From Asterella californica (Eukaryota; Streptophyta; Marchantiopsida; Marchantiales; Aytoniaceae), in assembly GCA_036924285.1 (NCBI GenBank), contig JAYKYS010000006.1, forward strand, positions 27,874,001 through 27,938,000: DNA of 64,000 bases, in the 5' to 3' direction. The notes beneath the pieces were generated by a model, which had not been told where the DNA came from, made no database searches, and was given only the letters and a program-made list of their open reading frames with translations. The number at the start of each line of letters is the position of its first letter. Position 1 is the stretch's first letter. The translations under genes and the position numbers were made by a program. Below are positions 61,340 to 64,000 of this stretch, piece after piece.

Positions 61340-63648
61340 CTCTCATTTTACTTCAACTCGTAAATTCATACATTGAAATTCTCGAGAAAACCGCAACTGT
61401 AAATATTTTTTTGTCTATCAAACGTAAACTGACGTACAATTAAACAAGTCTTAATCACTTATTGTCTTACAAAATTGCTCGATCTAACTTCTGTGAATTT
61501 ATGCACGTCATGACAATAACTAATCTACGCATAATTTTTTATGTGGAAGAAGAAACCGACTATGTTGTAGAGTCGATTGTCATACAAGCTTCTAGGTCGA
61601 GAAATCTTGCCACAATCCAATACAACTTTGTCACAATTCTGTTTTCTCTTTCTCTCTTTTGAAACTATATTCCACTACTTGGACATAATTCTGCTCTGAA
61701 ACATGAACCATACTCTACTCTTGCTCGCCACCACAACTTACAAACCTCATGTGCACTTTTCCTTCAAAAGAACATGTATAGATCTGATTTTGATGATCCA
61801 TTGATACTAACAGATAAACTGATTCACGAAGTCATTGCATTAAGCACATCAGAACTGCGTCACAACAATACTCCAGCAAAGCATCACAACTTATAGATCT
61901 CGCGTATATTCTCTATTGACAAATTCTTCTACATGTGATTTAATCTACAAGTCAGTGGTGTCGACAATATCTCTCTACTCACATCCACGTCGATATTATC
62001 ATTTACAGGTCAGACTATATACTCCAATAAATGTCTATTTTTATTTCTCTTCCATGTCAGCTTTCCAGTTTTCGTATATCGATGCCAAATGTCTATTCCT
62101 TCTGAATAGAGCTAACAGCTCCAATAGCAAACAAAGACCCGGAGGAATCTGCATTATCAATCTAGGCCTTGGAGCGAACCAAAGGCGGACCTATACTACA
62201 ACTGTCTGAAGCCAGTTGTAGTATATGTCCAATCCCGACTTCCAGCGAAGAGGTCGCAGCAAGAGTGGAGGGATGGAGGGATGGAGAGTAGTATGTCTGG
62301 ATGTAGGACTGGTTAGCAAAGAGAACTAAGCATAAGTGTTGATCGACGGCCAGTCTCGAGATTAGCAAAGAGAACTGAACGTAAGCGAAGTGTGAGTGGT
62401 TTACTGATGAATTGTATTGTGGTGGGGTAGTGGGGATATATATGACTAGGGGGAGGTAGCCAATTGTAGGAGACTAAGGGGTGGTAATGAGTGAAGAAGA
62501 TACCACATAAAGGAGGTGTGATGAGTAAAGTTAACGAAGTCTAATCTATAATTATGATAAGAGGGTACTTCGTATACGGTCATCATGTTAGCACGATCGG
62601 AGTAGTACAATCCTACTTTCTTGTAAGTGACCACGCATAATGTACAGCTGAAGTACATAAGAAGTATGCATAAAACGTAGAAAAATAAAAAAATGCAAGC
62701 TTATGTAGAACTATATCATCAACCGTTAATGTGCATCTCAAGAAATCATGTTTATAACTTTTTAGAACAAAAAGTTAATTTTCTATATCATAATAACAAG
62801 AATAACCAATTGCATAACTAATAACATAATGATATCTTCTGTTCAAGGAAATTATGAATAACTGTAGACATGATTACTTAAGATACACATTAACGTTTAA
62901 GGATGTGATTTACATACGATTACATTCTCCACTTCCGTCAAGTCTTTCGCGTACTTAAACACTCACTTACTTTCGCGTTATGATGGATTAGCTTATGCGT
63001 GATGGACTTATGTGAGTTTTACCCCTCCGAGGAGACCGCAAAGTGTTATCTTTCACCAGACCATATCTCGGTTCCATCCGGAGAGGGCATAAAGGTAAAT
63101 TCAAATGACAGCCGTTTCTGTGTTCCCCTCACGATAAAGGCTAAGATGGTCCGCGTGTGCTTTGAGGCTTACTTTATGGACAGCAGGAGTACCGGAAGAT
63201 TTTACTCTAAACCCCGAAGCTCCCGAGCACTGCTAGTATAACCCATTCCTTTGCAAACGTTCTCGCGGCGTAAAAGTATATTTGAAAAAGGTTCTAAAAC
63301 TGTTATCCAAATCCACACAAGCGCTTCCGTAGAGACGTAAGTGTTTGATCGAGAAATCCTGAAATTTAAGGACGAATCACATGGACAGCAAGAGCGAGTC
63401 TTCTTTTGTAAAACTCTTAAAGGAGCCCTAATTGAAGCGTAAGTTGCAGGACGTTCAGTAGCGTGAGCAAACTTACATTGTTTGTTTCTGGAGCTGAAAA
63501 CTTGACACATCGTAATCAGCTCTGAGACTACATGCAGGCCCTGCAATACTGCTTGGAGATGCACGTTGAAAATTGCCGTTGCTGAAAACTAATTACTAAT
63601 AACCCGTTTCTAATACGATGTGATTTCATACTCCAGATTATCTGCCCG
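61340..63648. other. Spacer before the DUF952 gene
   Basis: There is no supported gene. The hairpin at 62187-62230 and a G/A-rich tract at 62260-62300 (GGATGGAGGGATGGAGAG) are the only structures. The plus-strand frame at 62999-63241 and the minus-strand frame at 63202-63564 overlap and lack recognisable domains. Confidence 0.4.
62187..62230. repeat. 18-bp hairpin with one mismatch
   Basis: GGACCTATACTACAACTG at 62187-62204, an 8-base loop, then the reverse complement at 62213-62230 with one unpaired position. Confidence 0.75.
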
Positions 63649-64000
63649 CTAAGAAACTATCGGTTGGAGATTCGGCAGAGAATGCTGGTCCCCTACAAGC
63701 TGAAGCTTAGTGGATCCTACTACGGCCTGGAGGGGCAAAGGAGCAAACGTTCCCGATGGACCGTAGAAATGAGGAAAGCGATCTCCATCAGCCGATTCCC
63801 ACTTCAAATCTCCTGCTCCGCCGAGCTCGCTTACAGCGATTTTCAGTAGGAACAGGTCGATCCGATCATGATAAAACCTCTTCAGTGTACGAGCTACCTG
63901 CGATGCCGTGCTAAGGTGTATGAATCTGTCGTCAATCTTCCCCCCGTAATACGCCCCTCTGCTGCGTGCTACCTCCCACTCTTCCTCCGGCGCAATCCTG
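63649..64000 (-). CDS. DUF952 family protein, 5' part outside the window
   Basis: The frame enters from the right edge and reads RIAPEEEWEVARSRGAYYGG, KIDDRFIHLSTASQVARTL, a helical DRIDLFLLKIAVSELG, DLKWESADGDRFPHFYG and PSGTFAPLPLQAV, then ends in VS and TAG at 63649-63651. This order (EW, FIHLS, vAxTL, LxxxxL, FPHFYG, LPLxAV) is the DUF952 fold, a small enzyme-like domain related to ADP-ribosyltransferase/barwin-type folds in plants and bacteria. The FIHLS His and the H of PHFYG are the conserved polar residues. About 117 codons are visible, nearly a whole domain, so only the start or a leader exon is missing. The function is not known; plant copies are small soluble proteins. Confidence 0.85.
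   Translation of the reverse strand, partial: RIAPEEEWEVARSRGAYYGGKIDDRFIHLSTASQVARTLKRFYHDRIDLFLLKIAVSELGGAGDLKWESADGDRFPHFYGPSGTFAPLPLQAVVGSTKLQLVGDQHSLPNLQPIVS

Overview
The window looks like nuclear DNA of a green plant of the streptophyte line. It has intron-rich genes with GT-AG introns, a plastid protein family found in green plants, a cellulose-synthase-like D fragment, a plant-type mitochondrial lipoamide dehydrogenase and tRNA-derived SINEs. The sequence alone does not fix the species. A bryophyte or a charophyte-grade alga would fit, but this is a guess.

Six protein genes are well supported. From left to right they are: CCT4, the delta subunit of the cytosolic chaperonin (12694-16452, minus, 12 exons); a homologue of the uncharacterised plastid protein At4g37920 (21518-24216, plus, 5 exons); TAF12, a TFIID/SAGA histone-fold subunit with a very long Gln-rich N-terminus (36052-41098, plus, 8 exons); mitochondrial dihydrolipoyl dehydrogenase (46312-47953, minus, 2 exons); the DNA polymerase epsilon histone-fold subunit POLE3/Dpb4 (55798-59087, plus, 4 exons, with an in-frame TAG in exon 3); and a DUF952 protein cut by the right edge (63649-64000, minus). 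These are unrelated housekeeping genes, each with its own promoter. They do not form a pathway cluster.

The rest is mobile and repetitive DNA. The most informative block is 4174-11839. It is bounded by TTAA plus inverted ACCACAAGT ends, carries a broken Kolobok-like DDE transposase on the minus strand, and holds a sense-oriented broken piece of a cellulose-synthase-like D (CSLD) gene. Two short elements at 20005-20468 and 20548-21037 carry the same ends and lie head to head, so they look like internally deleted derivatives and together form a roughly 1 kb foldback. A transposase relic lies near 27.2-27.5 kb. Two tRNA-like SINE families are scattered through the window, with minisatellites, short perfect hairpins, a 17-bp inverted-repeat element at 53.2-53.6 kb and an exact 213-bp tandem duplication at 60.7-61.1 kb.

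The stretches 17.2-20.0, 24.2-35.4, 42-46 and 48.6-55.8 kb are AT-rich and have no gene I can defend. A few uncertain ORFs or exons (left edge, 4.7, 29.5, 32.2, 35.2, 41.5, 54.7 and 60.4-61.2 kb) are listed at low confidence.
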